From Zoopage sp. CT-All (lineage: Eukaryota; Zoopagomycota; Zoopagomycetes; Zoopagales; Zoopagaceae): a stretch of DNA of 28,334 nt. The stretch's first letter is position 1; the number at the start of each line of letters is the position of its first letter. Positions 10,054 to 19,500 of the stretch are shown here, in pieces. The DNA is taken from NCBI GenBank assembly GCA_004114245.1, contig QZWS01000062.1:3310-31643 (forward strand). The letters are read 5' to 3'. The position numbers were made by a program, and so were the translations under genes. Below the pieces are notes generated by a model. It searched no databases. It was not told where the DNA came from and worked only from the letters and a program-made list of their open reading frames with translations.

Positions 10054-11706
10054 CTAGCTGCATTGTGAGCGTTGAAATACGATGCACCGTTCATATCCGT
10101 ACACATCTCGGATGACTTGAATTCGCTTGTAATCGCTAAAGATCTCGGTGACCTTATCGATAGCGCCATTTGCAATTTCAAGCACGAGCCAGCCTCCAGG
10201 AGCCAGGAGCGTGCCTCGAGAAAGGCTGGCTCGCAAGCCGTAGTAGGCGCCAAATCCAGTCCCCCCACCAACCACGGCCAGCTCTGGCTCATGCTGCATG
10301 CCAACTAGGGACTTATAATCGCTTTTGGACAAGTAGGGTGGATTGCAGACGACAATGTCAAACACCCCAAGCGACTGGTGCAAGGCGAACATGTCCGCCG
10401 TATGAAACTCGACGTGACAAAGTCCTAGGCCATCGGCATTGTATCGTGCAACCTCCAGTGCATCCAGTGATATGTCGACGCCAACGAGACGATTAGACGC
10501 GTGCGCACTGCCCAGGCGCGCAGCGATAGCCAAGATTATACAGCCCGTGCCAGTGCCGACGTCCAGAATGCGAATCGGGACTGTCAAGTCACGAACAATA
10601 GCCAAGGTAGCATCAACAAGAGACTCGGAGCTTGCTCGCGGGACCAAAGTGATGCCCGGCCGCACTTTGAATTCCAGGCCGCAAAATTGCTAAGAAAACG
10701 TCAGGCAAATTCAGGCAGTGGAGCGGCACACCTTGAGACCGGATATATGCGCTGGGTTCAGGCGCGCACGCAGCGCATCAGCACGCTGGGTGCAACTCAA
10801 GTTTTCAAGTCCTTTCTCCATCGTATTGAGAGCCCGATTAAATGCGGCCCGCTCACGTTCACACAGGGCCATGAACTTTGGCGGCATTGGTATGCATATT
10901 CGCTGACCACTGCTTACAACGACCATGTCGAGACAGAGAAATAGTCCTTTTCCTTTGCAGTTCGGCAGCTTCTTTTCGCTATCACCGACACCAATGATCG
11001 GGTATCCGAGCGAATGAAGGACCTGGCGGACGCACTTGCCCAGCGACTTGAGCCTGCCAAAGACATCGCCAGTAAGCTGGCAAGAAAGGAGCGAGAGAGA
11101 GCCAGCGCAGATGCTCTCAAATGTTTTCTCGCATGCAAATACATATCGCCGGCCCTCGTCCTCATGTGTAAGCGTGCTGGGAAAGGAGCCCCAGCAGATG
11201 GCATGGAATTGAAGCAAGGTCCCGAAAGGAGGCTGCAGCGATTTCTGGTAGTGTTCTTCCGTTTTCGAATACAAAACCTATCTCATCAGACTTGCTGGGC
11301 GTCGTGTCAAACTCACGAGAGATGCCGCCGCCTTCTCCATCGAATATAATGGGAGTACGGGCTCAGCCATCTTCAAGAAATCGAGGGACTTTACGCTGAT
11401 ACCAGCGTCTTTCCGGACCACCAAATACTCTTCTGTGCGTTCGACAACATGCAAATTGGAATGCTCCAAAGCCTCCTCCAGCATGTACACGCGCGCCTTC
11501 TCTTCGACAAGCTCCACGATGTCGCCGGTATGCAAGACCCGGGTCTCTTCCGCAGCCGTCCCGTTCACGCGCACGCGTCCCGCCGCAATAGCCGCCTTGC
11601 ACTGTGCCCGTGAGCCGAGGTACTCGCGGAAGTGCAGCACCGTGACGCGTAGTAGACGCATGCCATCATCAACGTGAAGCTTGCTGACGATGCCGTTTTT
11701 TGACAT
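10054..11706 (-). CDS. MTQ1: S4 / degenerate RluA-type pseudouridine synthase / HemK (Mtq1-like) glutamine methyltransferase fusion
   Basis: Three exons (11317-11706, 10732-11277, 10054-10689) give 523 residues. The introns, 39 and 42 nt, are both phase 0. Residues about 15-75 form an S4 RNA-binding domain (REYLGSRAQCKAAIAAGRVR then GDIVELVEEKA). Residues about 83-270 align with RluA-type synthases: HVVERTEEYLVVRKDAGIS, SKTEEHYQKSL, LGKCVRQVLHSLGYPIIGVG. However, the catalytic HRLD tetrad reads YSME (121-124) and the GRxHQIR motif is lost. Residues about 290-523 are a HemK methyltransferase that modifies the Gln of release-factor GGQ motifs: GLEFKVRPGITLVPR, ILDVGTGTGCI (SAM loop) and CNPPY (catalytic NPPY, 428-431). 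Splicing at 10690-10731 is what restores GLEF.V.PG..VPR. Yeast Mtq1 has only the HemK part. The methyltransferase is probably active; the middle domain is probably a pseudoenzyme. If intron 1 is retained, its in-frame TAG gives a 142-residue S4 protein. Confidence 0.85.
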
Positions 11707-11782
11707 GACAGCGCTGATTTTTGCACCTCATCTACCTGCCGCCATCTGCATCCCATCTACCCTGTCCCCGATCTTCACCATC
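11707..11782. promoter_or_regulatory. short bidirectional promoter, HemK fusion / eIF4E
   Basis: 76 bp separate the fusion-gene ATG (11706, minus) from the preferred eIF4E ATG (11783, plus). The plus strand is rich in CT and ATCTACC/CATCT-like units up to the ATG. An in-frame eIF4E ATG at 11705 overlaps the fusion-gene ATG within one CATG. If that start were used, the gap would vanish. Confidence 0.5.
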
Positions 11783-12487
11783 ATGCAAGCCGATCTCACC
11801 GCGCCCGTCGCCGAAACCATGGCCAATATCGTCCTTGCCGCCGAGGACTCGCTCGTGCCGCCCTCGCCGTCCTCGCAGGAATCTGGTGACGCTTCGGCGA
11901 CATCCGCTCCTGGTGGCGATGACTACCTCTCTGTTCTCGCTGACCCCGTCAACTTTAACATCAAGCACCCTCTCTACAACTCTTGGACGCTGTGGTACGA
12001 CGGCCCGGGGCGCAAGACAACGGCGCAGAGCTGGTCGCAGAATCTCAAGCTTCTGGTGAGCTTCGATACCGTCGAAGACTTTTGGGGCGTGTACAACAAC
12101 GTGGCCAAGGCCACCGAGCTCTCCGCCGGCGCAAACTATCATTTATTCAAGACGGGCGTCAAGCCCATGTGGGAAGATGCTGCTAATGCCAAGGGTGGAA
12201 AGTGGGTCGTGCAGATGCCAAAGGCGGCGGCAAAGGCAGAGGACGTGAACGAGTACTGGCTCGGCACGATGCTTGCATGCATTGGCGAGTCTTTCGACGT
12301 TGATAATGAGATCTGCGGCGCGGTAATGTCGAATCGGAAGGCATACTTCAGGATAGCGCTGTGGACAAGAACGTCCAACCGAAGGGACGTCTGCGAGGCA
12401 ATCGGCAGGCAGTTCAAGGCCTTGATCGGGTACTCGGGCAAGATCGAGTTCATGTCGCATGCCGAGGCTGCCCGCGGGAAGCACTGA
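11783..12487 (+). CDS. eIF4E: translation initiation factor eIF4E (mRNA cap-binding)
   Basis: Binds the 5' m7G cap and recruits eIF4G for cap-dependent translation. 234 residues, intronless, with a 60- to 70-residue Ser/Pro/Ala-rich N-terminal extension before the fold. The fold opens with HPLYNSWTLWYD. Class I tryptophans are present: QSWSQNLKL (equivalent of human Trp56), KPMWEDA (Trp102, with the following Glu) and ALWTR (Trp166). VEDFWGVYNNV supplies the eIF4G/4E-BP-binding Trp73 equivalent, and ACIGESFD is typical. I chose ATG 11783. In-frame ATGs at 11705 and 11819 are possible; 11819 has the best context (ACCATGGCC). It starts 76 bp from the divergent HemK fusion gene. Its stop is 320 bp from the convergent KEX1 stop. 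Confidence 0.95.
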   Translation: MQADLTAPVAETMANIVLAAEDSLVPPSPSSQESGDASATSAPGGDDYLSVLADPVNFNIKHPLYNSWTLWYDGPGRKTTAQSWSQNLKLLVSFDTVEDFWGVYNNVAKATELSAGANYHLFKTGVKPMWEDAANAKGGKWVVQMPKAAAKAEDVNEYWLGTMLACIGESFDVDNEICGAVMSNRKAYFRIALWTRTSNRRDVCEAIGRQFKALIGYSGKIEFMSHAEAARGKH

Positions 12488-12807
12488 TTGTGCAAAAATG
12501 GGGTGAGGATCTTTAAAAAAAGGCCGTCCGTTCTATTGGGTCAATGTCCTTGGGACGTTGTATCCTACGGTTGCGGGAGCCATCGCTAGACTGTATCTAG
12601 TCATTCAAAAATAACAATAGTCTGTTTGCTGCACCTGTATTTGTCCTTGTGTATTAATGTGAAGCGCCATTTTAAATAATCAAGGCAAGCAGCCCTGGCC
12701 TTGACGCATCGCTACTCACTGTCATCGAGGCAGCGCCGGGTTGAGTCGATCGGCTTCCTCCATATCATCACTATGGGGCATTAGCAAGTGGCATAAACAC
12801 CTGCTTC
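12488..12807. other. convergent intergenic region, eIF4E / KEX1
   Basis: 320 bp between convergent stop codons, AT-rich with A-runs (for example around 12513-12523 and 12606-12616). No open frame of interest and no RNA gene seen. It should contain both 3' UTRs. No perfect AATAAA was found for either gene. Confidence 0.45.
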
Positions 12808-15343
12808 TTACAGCTCCGTATCATCTGCAGTTGCAGGATCGCCCATGAGGGCTTCTTCCTCGCCTTCACTGCTCATGACGGAGCGACGAACAGCAAACAG
12901 TGCCAAAGCGACGGACACCATAATCACCATGAATAATACCGTCGGACCACTAATGCCGCTGTAAGCCGACAGAAAAAAACATATGCTCACGATGCGTAAT
13001 AATTGCGTTCGAGCACTATCTCTTTGGGGATAGCAGTGGCCGATGCCTGAGGACCTGCAGTTGTGGTGGATGCGATAGTGCTGCCTTCGAAAGACCGGCT
13101 CGATTCGGTAAAAGACGGCGACGGCGTTGGCAAAGAGCTGAGCATCGATGTGGACGTCGGCTGGGTGGTTACGGACGACTGTGGCCAGGTGATCGGAAGC
13201 GTGGTTGAGCTGCTAGCTGTTGTCGACGCCGATGGTGCGGATACGATCGGCTCAGGCTGCTTGGCACCAACATGGGAGTCCGGAGGGGTAATATACTCTG
13301 CCTCTATAAATCGATTCATCATGTCGTACGTCTGCTGATTGCTGTCGACTGCAACCATGTGGCTCCCGTCAAAAATGCGCGCAAAAGTAAGATTCCTCTC
13401 AGACTGCCATGTGCCAATCTGTTTGCTGTTCATAAACCACGGTTTGGCATGGGAGTCCTATCAAACTATCTGCTATTGTCGTGGTGGATGGAGGAGCACT
13501 TACGTGGAATCCCTGATCACCATTCCATCGTAGTCGGGCAATCGTCCTAATCATGCCAAGAGTATTGCAGATCAAATCATTGTCGCCACTAGACCAACCG
13601 GTAAGACATGAGCAATGGAAACAAAATGCTGACGTAAAAAGGAGGATGCGCGTCCTTGACAGCAAATCGGGAAGGTACTAGAAAATGATGCTACACAGGT
13701 CCAGTCGAACTAATATGGCGAATACCACGTGCGATGAATGGCTTCGATCGCGATCCATCGAATTGGTCACCTTCTTATCACATTCTATCCATTCTGTGCC
13801 CTTCTTTCGGGCGTTTACGGCTTTGACAACATCCGAGCGCTACGACAGTAATTTTCGGTTGGAAATGCAACCGAATGGACACATACCCGAAGATAGGAGT
13901 ACATATAGGGCAATATAGGTGGCCATTTCATGCCACAGTCTGGATATACGTCGCGCAAGGTATAGTCATAGATATTGATGCACGTCTGCTTGCCATTCCT
14001 GCGCGGGTGAGATCCAAAGTAAATAGCAGACTGTGGCATACTCTGTGCGCATCGACTCTTGTAGGATAATTTCCATCAACTGCTCACATACTGGGATATG
14101 GATTCGTGGCTCGCCAGTGGCATAACGCTCAGCGCAACTTTTTTCGGACTCCCTTGCACGTCGCTACAGTATCTGTTATATTACATATATCGCACTGTTA
14201 TTATATACCAAGAAGTCTCCAGTAAGTAATCCTTTATCCTCTGCAAAGTCGATATATGCGCCGTACTTCATGATGAATGAATCTTTAAAGCAATGTACCC
14301 GGAAGTGTGATACCTGCGTCCCAGCATCAATCCATCCATTGCCTATCGCCAGTCCAGCAATATTCCACTGCCCGAGCATGTTTAAGACGAATGCACTGGA
14401 TGCACTGGATGAGGCATACCCGATGAGCACGCTGAGTATCTTCCAGAATCGCTTTAGCATAGTATGGTATGTACACCCCCGCATAGCTCTCACCAGCCAA
14501 GTATATCTGACATAAGTAAGACCGAGCGCGCACTAGGAGAAGAATATCTACCTCGGATGCCTCCAAATTGGTGAATACATGGAAGAAGGCCTGCATGAAG
14601 TTGATAAACTCGGGAGTCGTCTCGGCCATGCTAGACGGAATGCGCCCGTTTCGGATATAACTAAACCCCGTTCCAATTGGCTGATCGACTATGGCATCGA
14701 CCTCTGAGAAGCATCAAATGCAGACAGTGCGTATGCTCTACCATAAACAACATAGGCATAGTCGCTCCAGCCACTGTTGGTCAACTCTAATACTCCGTCC
14801 TTATTGGCACGGAATGGCCCGTTTTCTAAAAGGAGACCGTCCATGCTAGCACGACCAAGTAAATCAGCAAATGGTTCGGATATCGGGACGCCACCTTGAG
14901 CTGAAAGCAGTGAGCCTCAACAAAATACAAGGGCTCAGTGCCTACCACCCAGGACCTGGAGAGCCACGCACCGACATCCAATCAGTCATGTACAAGTTCA
15001 CAGCAAGACAATACCTCCGTTCAGCCAAACAATCTAGCGACGCTGCATTAGGGATGGACTGCGAAACGCAGGCATGCATTACCAGCTTCTGCCGGCGTTG
15101 GGCGAATCGCGGATGCACCAGCCAGAAGAATATATTGCTCCCGGACGCGGCATCGATCTCGATATGCCTAGTGAGAGTGGTGCTACTCGTTGGCCGCGAA
15201 CAGGCACACGTACCCAGCGTGCATGGTCTGTGTAAACGTTGGCGGCAGCCCAGGCAGTTCGCGCACCAAATACTCATCTGCCCGCATTAGACGTTATCAG
15301 ATCAAGCTACGAATTAAATACCGCGAGGGTCGGCGGATGCCAT
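12808..15343 (-). CDS. KEX1: Kex1-type serine carboxypeptidase (pheromone-processing), intron-rich
   Basis: Trans-Golgi S10 carboxypeptidase that trims C-terminal Lys/Arg from Kex2-cleaved precursors. I reconstruct 18 exons: 15322-15343, 15214-15277, 15083-15167, 15015-15033, 14946-14955, 14895-14900, 14742-14845, 14552-14688, 14420-14506, 14314-14367, 14209-14265, 14042-14163, 13887-13998, 13726-13839, 13634-13677, 13504-13588, 12991-13457, 12808-12958. All junctions are GT-AG and in phase, giving 579 residues. Seen in order: [49 protein letters not shown] (Ser156), [25 protein letters not shown] (Asp350), GSHMV (His407). A Ser/Thr/Pro stalk, a transmembrane helix (about 534-553) and an acidic tail follow, as in Kex1. 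No signal peptide is found: the start at 15343 is tentative, and ATG 15287 (no exon 1) is an alternative. Codons are more A/T-ending than in neighbouring genes. Confidence 0.9.
14895..15033 (-). other. KEX1: microexon cluster in KEX1 (19, 10 and 6 nt exons)
   Basis: Three consecutive tiny exons, 15015-15033 (19 nt), 14946-14955 (10 nt) and 14895-14900 (6 nt), are separated by introns of 59 and 45 nt. A 49-nt intron follows. Joined to the next exon they encode IVWLNGGPGCSSMDG, the S10 oxyanion-hole motif, which is nearly invariant. Skipping the 6-nt exon would delete the two Ser residues but keep the frame. Skipping the 10-nt exon would break the frame. All six boundaries are GT-AG. Evidence is motif restoration only; no transcript was seen. 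Confidence 0.75.
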
Positions 15344-15383
15344 GTTGGCGGTCGGGCTGGCAATGTGACTGCTCCGCGTCTTC
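15344..15383. promoter_or_regulatory. minimal bidirectional promoter, KEX1 / COX10
   Basis: Only 40 bp lie between the modelled KEX1 ATG (15343, minus) and the COX10 ATG (15384, plus). If KEX1 has an undiscovered signal-peptide exon further upstream, the two 5' ends would overlap. An in-frame KEX1 ATG at 15385 overlaps the COX10 ATG in one CATG. Confidence 0.4.
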
Positions 15384-16460
15384 ATGCTGTGCCATTTCAC
15401 CCGGCGAGCACCGATGCGAAGCTGCTGCGCTACGCGGCGTCGCTTTCCCGCAAGAATACTATCAACGTCCCGGCCGCGTCTCGGAGATCACGTTCCAATA
15501 TCCACAGACACCGTGCCCTTTCGCCCTGTCCTCGCTCCCACGCTGCGCAGCTTCCCCGCCCTCTTTGCGGAGATATCGAAATCCCGGCTCGCGACGCTTG
15601 TCACCCTCACCACGATGTGCAGCTATGCCCTCGCACCATCTTCCTCGGCGGCCATCGGACTGGACATACCCACCTTGGCCATGGCAACCACCGGTACCGC
15701 ATTGTGCGTGGCCTCCGCAAATGCTTGGAATCAGTGGCTTGAGGTTCCTTTTGACGCGCAGATGGCGCGCACAAAGAATCGCGTGCTAGTGCGACGCGCC
15801 GTGACGCCATTGCAGGTGGTGGGTGTGGCCGCTGCAACAGCCATTGGTGGCACGGCCCTGCTGGCGGCAATCAATCCCACTGCTGCGCTGCTCGGTGCCG
15901 CTAATATCGTATTATACTCCTTCGTATACACGCCCATGAAGCGCATTCATACCGTGAATACGTGGATCGGGGCTGTGGTGGGCGCCATCCCGCCCGTCAT
16001 TGGATGGGCTGCTTCCACTGGCAATATCTTCCACCCTGGGTGCCTAGTGCTCGCCACGCTGCTCTACTCGTGGCAATTCCCGCACTTCATGGCACTGTCC
16101 TACTTAATTCGCGGGGATTACATTCGTGCGGGGTACAGGATGTGTGCATCGACGCGTCCAGTGCTCAATGTTCGCGTCGCACTGCGCCATGCGTTGGTGT
16201 GTGCCACCCTATCGGTGGCCGCTCCACTTTCAGGACTCACGACGTGGTGGTTTGCGTTGGACTCGGGCATAGTAAATTGCTACATGTTGGCAAGGTCGGT
16301 GCAATTCTCGCGAAAATCGAGCAAGCAGAGCGCAAGAGATCTGTTCTTCGCTTCGCTCATGCATCTCCCACTCGTCCTCGCGCTCATGATGCTGCATAAG
16401 AAGCCGCTAGAAGAGCAAGCGGTGGATGTAGACGATGTAGAAATGGAGTCGGGCCTGTAA
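15384..16460 (+). CDS. COX10: protoheme IX farnesyltransferase, mitochondrial
   Basis: Converts heme b to heme O by farnesylation, the first step of heme A synthesis for cytochrome c oxidase. It is an inner mitochondrial membrane protein of the UbiA prenyltransferase family. 358 residues, intronless, of which about 45 are an Arg/Ser/Thr-rich, mitochondrial-type presequence. The first UbiA motif is ANAWNQWLEVPFDAQMARTK (112-131, with the N..xD..D pattern). YTPMKR follows at 182-187, and WQFPHFMALSY at 230-240 is diagnostic of Cox10. Several hydrophobic helices run from about 64 to 215 and again near 268-290 and 325-342. The C-terminal tail is acidic. It is convergent with SAC3, with 52 bp between stops. 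Confidence 0.95.
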   Translation: MLCHFTRRAPMRSCCATRRRFPARILSTSRPRLGDHVPISTDTVPFRPVLAPTLRSFPALFAEISKSRLATLVTLTTMCSYALAPSSSAAIGLDIPTLAMATTGTALCVASANAWNQWLEVPFDAQMARTKNRVLVRRAVTPLQVVGVAAATAIGGTALLAAINPTAALLGAANIVLYSFVYTPMKRIHTVNTWIGAVVGAIPPVIGWAASTGNIFHPGCLVLATLLYSWQFPHFMALSYLIRGDYIRAGYRMCASTRPVLNVRVALRHALVCATLSVAAPLSGLTTWWFALDSGIVNCYMLARSVQFSRKSSKQSARDLFFASLMHLPLVLALMMLHKKPLEEQAVDVDDVEMESGL

Positions 16461-16512
16461 ACCTTTTCGCATAGTTACATAACACGCTGAAAGTACATGT
16501 CAACTTTGGTGC

Positions 16513-19500
16513 CTACTTAGAAGACTCTAGCAACTGCCGCGCCTCTGCCATTGTCTTGTACAGGCGTGCAATCGAACTGCTACAGCGCATCATATGAATG
16601 TGCTTCAAGGAAGAAAGACAACCAACCTTGTCGCTGGTCCAATGGCTTGCTTCTTTACCGCTTGAGTAGCCATCCCGCCGCTTGCTCCAGCATCTTCCTC
16701 CATAGCAATAACGCGTCCATTCTCCTCCAACGGAATAGCCACCGGGCCGCTTTTCTGTGCAGCATACTCGGCATCAATCACCCGTTCGAAAATCTGCCGT
16801 TTGGCTGACGATATCATCATCGACGATGCAGCCGTGGCATAATGCGCGCCAGTGTCGCTGGTATCTTGCATTGCAAATGCCTTGCGAAGCGCTGGCTCGG
16901 CCAAACTCCAGTCTGCAGGTCTGCGCATGCACTGCATCAGAAAACTGGATAACCAGAGGAGCTTACAACGGAGGTGGTATGAAAGCGTCCACATGCTGTC
17001 CTTCGTCCACCACTGTGGCAGCAAAGACACGCTTTGAACACGAAAAAACCTCGTCCCAGGCTTGTTGGATCAGCTTTTGAAACGCTATATAACTTTAGAC
17101 CAAGATGGAGGGACATGACGACATACTTTCGTTAATTGCTATTGCAAAGAGCTCCAACAGTCGACGCACGAGTGCACTAAAAGCCTCAACCACAGGATCC
17201 ATCAAGCCTAAAGTATCATCAAATCGATCCCCAAGCAATCAAAGACGCACTCTTGAATCGTCGCAACGGGTACCTTCTTCCAGTGGCCATCAGCCATTTG
17301 AACTTGACATTCAAGTCCACAGCACTGCGCTCTACGTCGCGCTGTATTACGATCGTTGTCGCGTTCAACCTTGCCTCAATCTCTTCCTTGATCAAACTTA
17401 TAGAGCTAGCATCCTCGCTATCATTTTCAGTCGACCATAGCGCTACCAAAAGCGGCAGTTTGGGATACACTCGTCTGCGCGAAGTCAAGTCCGACGCTAT
17501 ATCATTGAGGTGTTTCCCGGCTAAAATGCCTGCTCGCATGGGCACCATCATCAATACGGCGCTAAGATCTTCCATCCCCTGTTATGAGCTCAGACTACGA
17601 TACGGCTTGGAAGGATAGCGATACCATAGATATAGTTGGCTCGTGGGATAGACTGCCGACCACAAAGGTTGCTGTAAATTCTGAGAGAGACGAAGCGCGC
17701 TGACTCAGCCCAAGCTTATGGAGTAGCCAGTACGCTATTGGAGATGACGGGTCGTTTGATACTATCAAAAGACGATATGCGGCAGGCTCGGATATAGGCA
17801 CGAGCTCTCGCAGGTCGATCGGAGCCCAAATATCGCTGTCGGCAGCATCGCCTGCCTCCTTTTCCGGCGTCGATGCCACCGTCAAGGAAACAGGCGGTGT
17901 GGGAAGCCGTGAATGAACTCTTACTTGCGTTCGTCCCACGGTATCCCCAAGCGACGCCGAAAATGCAGCAAATTCCATATCGCGTTTCTTCCGCAACCCC
18001 CTGCTTATCCAACGACTCTGACAGACCCGTTGAATGAATATCATCGTTGAGCGCTTTAGGAAGCGTTCGCGGAAAATTCGATCAACTTGAGCACTGGAAG
18101 CTTCATAAAATACTTCCGAGAGCAGCTGTCCGTATACAAGCTCGGCATGGGTAGCCCGCCGACGATCCAGCTGCGCCATCGCAGTGCGTATCTCTTCCGT
18201 GGCCACTGCACGTACGACACCCGAGACGAGCCAATTAAGCGAAATATCACTCGAGGACAGAATTAAATACTCTCTCCTTTGCTTGCTCAGTCGAGCCGAG
18301 CGAATGGATTCTTCTGCAACGGTATGGATGACGTCACCGACGATTTCGTAGCGAAGTTGAGCAGCTACTAACTGCGTGCGTCTCAAAAGATTCGTCCTCT
18401 TTGCCTCTATCGTCTTTCGCTGTTCTTCTACATGCGCACGCGCAGCGAGCGGCGATACTGACGCAATGTCGGCCAGTATCTCATTTTTGACAGCAGTTGC
18501 TAGCGAACCTATGGTCTGCGTATCCATTGCCGCATTTCGCTTCGGAGTCACTGAAGCAAGTGGGGCAGGTATTGACGCCGACTTTGCAAAAATACCAGTA
18601 GCGGAGGGTGCAGATGGAGGAAAGGCAGAAAACGACGGTGTTCGTTGTGGCGTATTTGTTGATGCCAGCGCTGGAGCATTGAACGATGACGTCGTGAATG
18701 AAAAACTATTGACTGCCCTTTGGGGCAACGGAGCCACCCGGGAATTCGCCATGTCCATCGGCCTTCGCACCGTCGTGGGTACAGGCTGCTGTTGGGGCCC
18801 GTGAATGAAGGAGGTAATAGCACCAGAGAACTTTGAGCCGACAAGCCGATGATTCCTTAACTGATAAAAGTACGTCGAGGTAACAGCTAAACAATGATGA
18901 AAATCGACGGATGATCCGAGTAATCGTACTTGGGGGAAGGCCAAGCGTGACCATAGCATTGTCTAACGTATCGGATAGGGAAAGCTCCAGCAGTTCGCAT
19001 GTTTTTGTAGCATCCACCAGGTCATTGAAGCCAAGGAGAGGGACCAGTTTGTCCATAGGATATGCCTGCGGTCGAGCCCGTCCACCAGCGACGTGCATGG
19101 CCTCGAAAGCATTCCTTCTGATCCAAGTGAAAAAAAATTCTAGGATGCAGGAGACAAGAGCGGGCGTCGAAGCATTGGCACAGAGGCGGAAGAAGCGGGC
19201 AGCGTTGAACGGCGCAGCCTCGTAGCCAGCATCGGCCAGGCGCTGAAAATTCAAAGCCAGCTGAACTTCTGGTGAATTGAAGATATGCTGTTTCAAGTTT
19301 TGCGACTTTCGCGAGGCGTCACGATCATGTAAGTGGGCCAGAAGATAGTAGGCACGGAATTCGGCCTCATTCGGATACTGGATCGTCGCGTCATCGTAGA
19401 ACTCGACCAAGCTCTGGAGCACTATTGCATGGTTATATGCATACCATTGGGACGCTTAAATTACCTTTTCGAAGCTGCTCAAGTTCTTGCTGAAGACTGA

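Noticed and set aside
14391-14411. 9-bp tandem repeat (TGCACTGGA twice)
   Set aside because: Only about two copies, inside KEX1 intron 9, with no sign of a functional repeat array.
14942-15277. 111-codon minus frame as a separate gene
   Set aside because: It reads KEX1 exons and introns straight through. Splicing recovers the MHAGHIEID and NGGPGCSS motifs instead.
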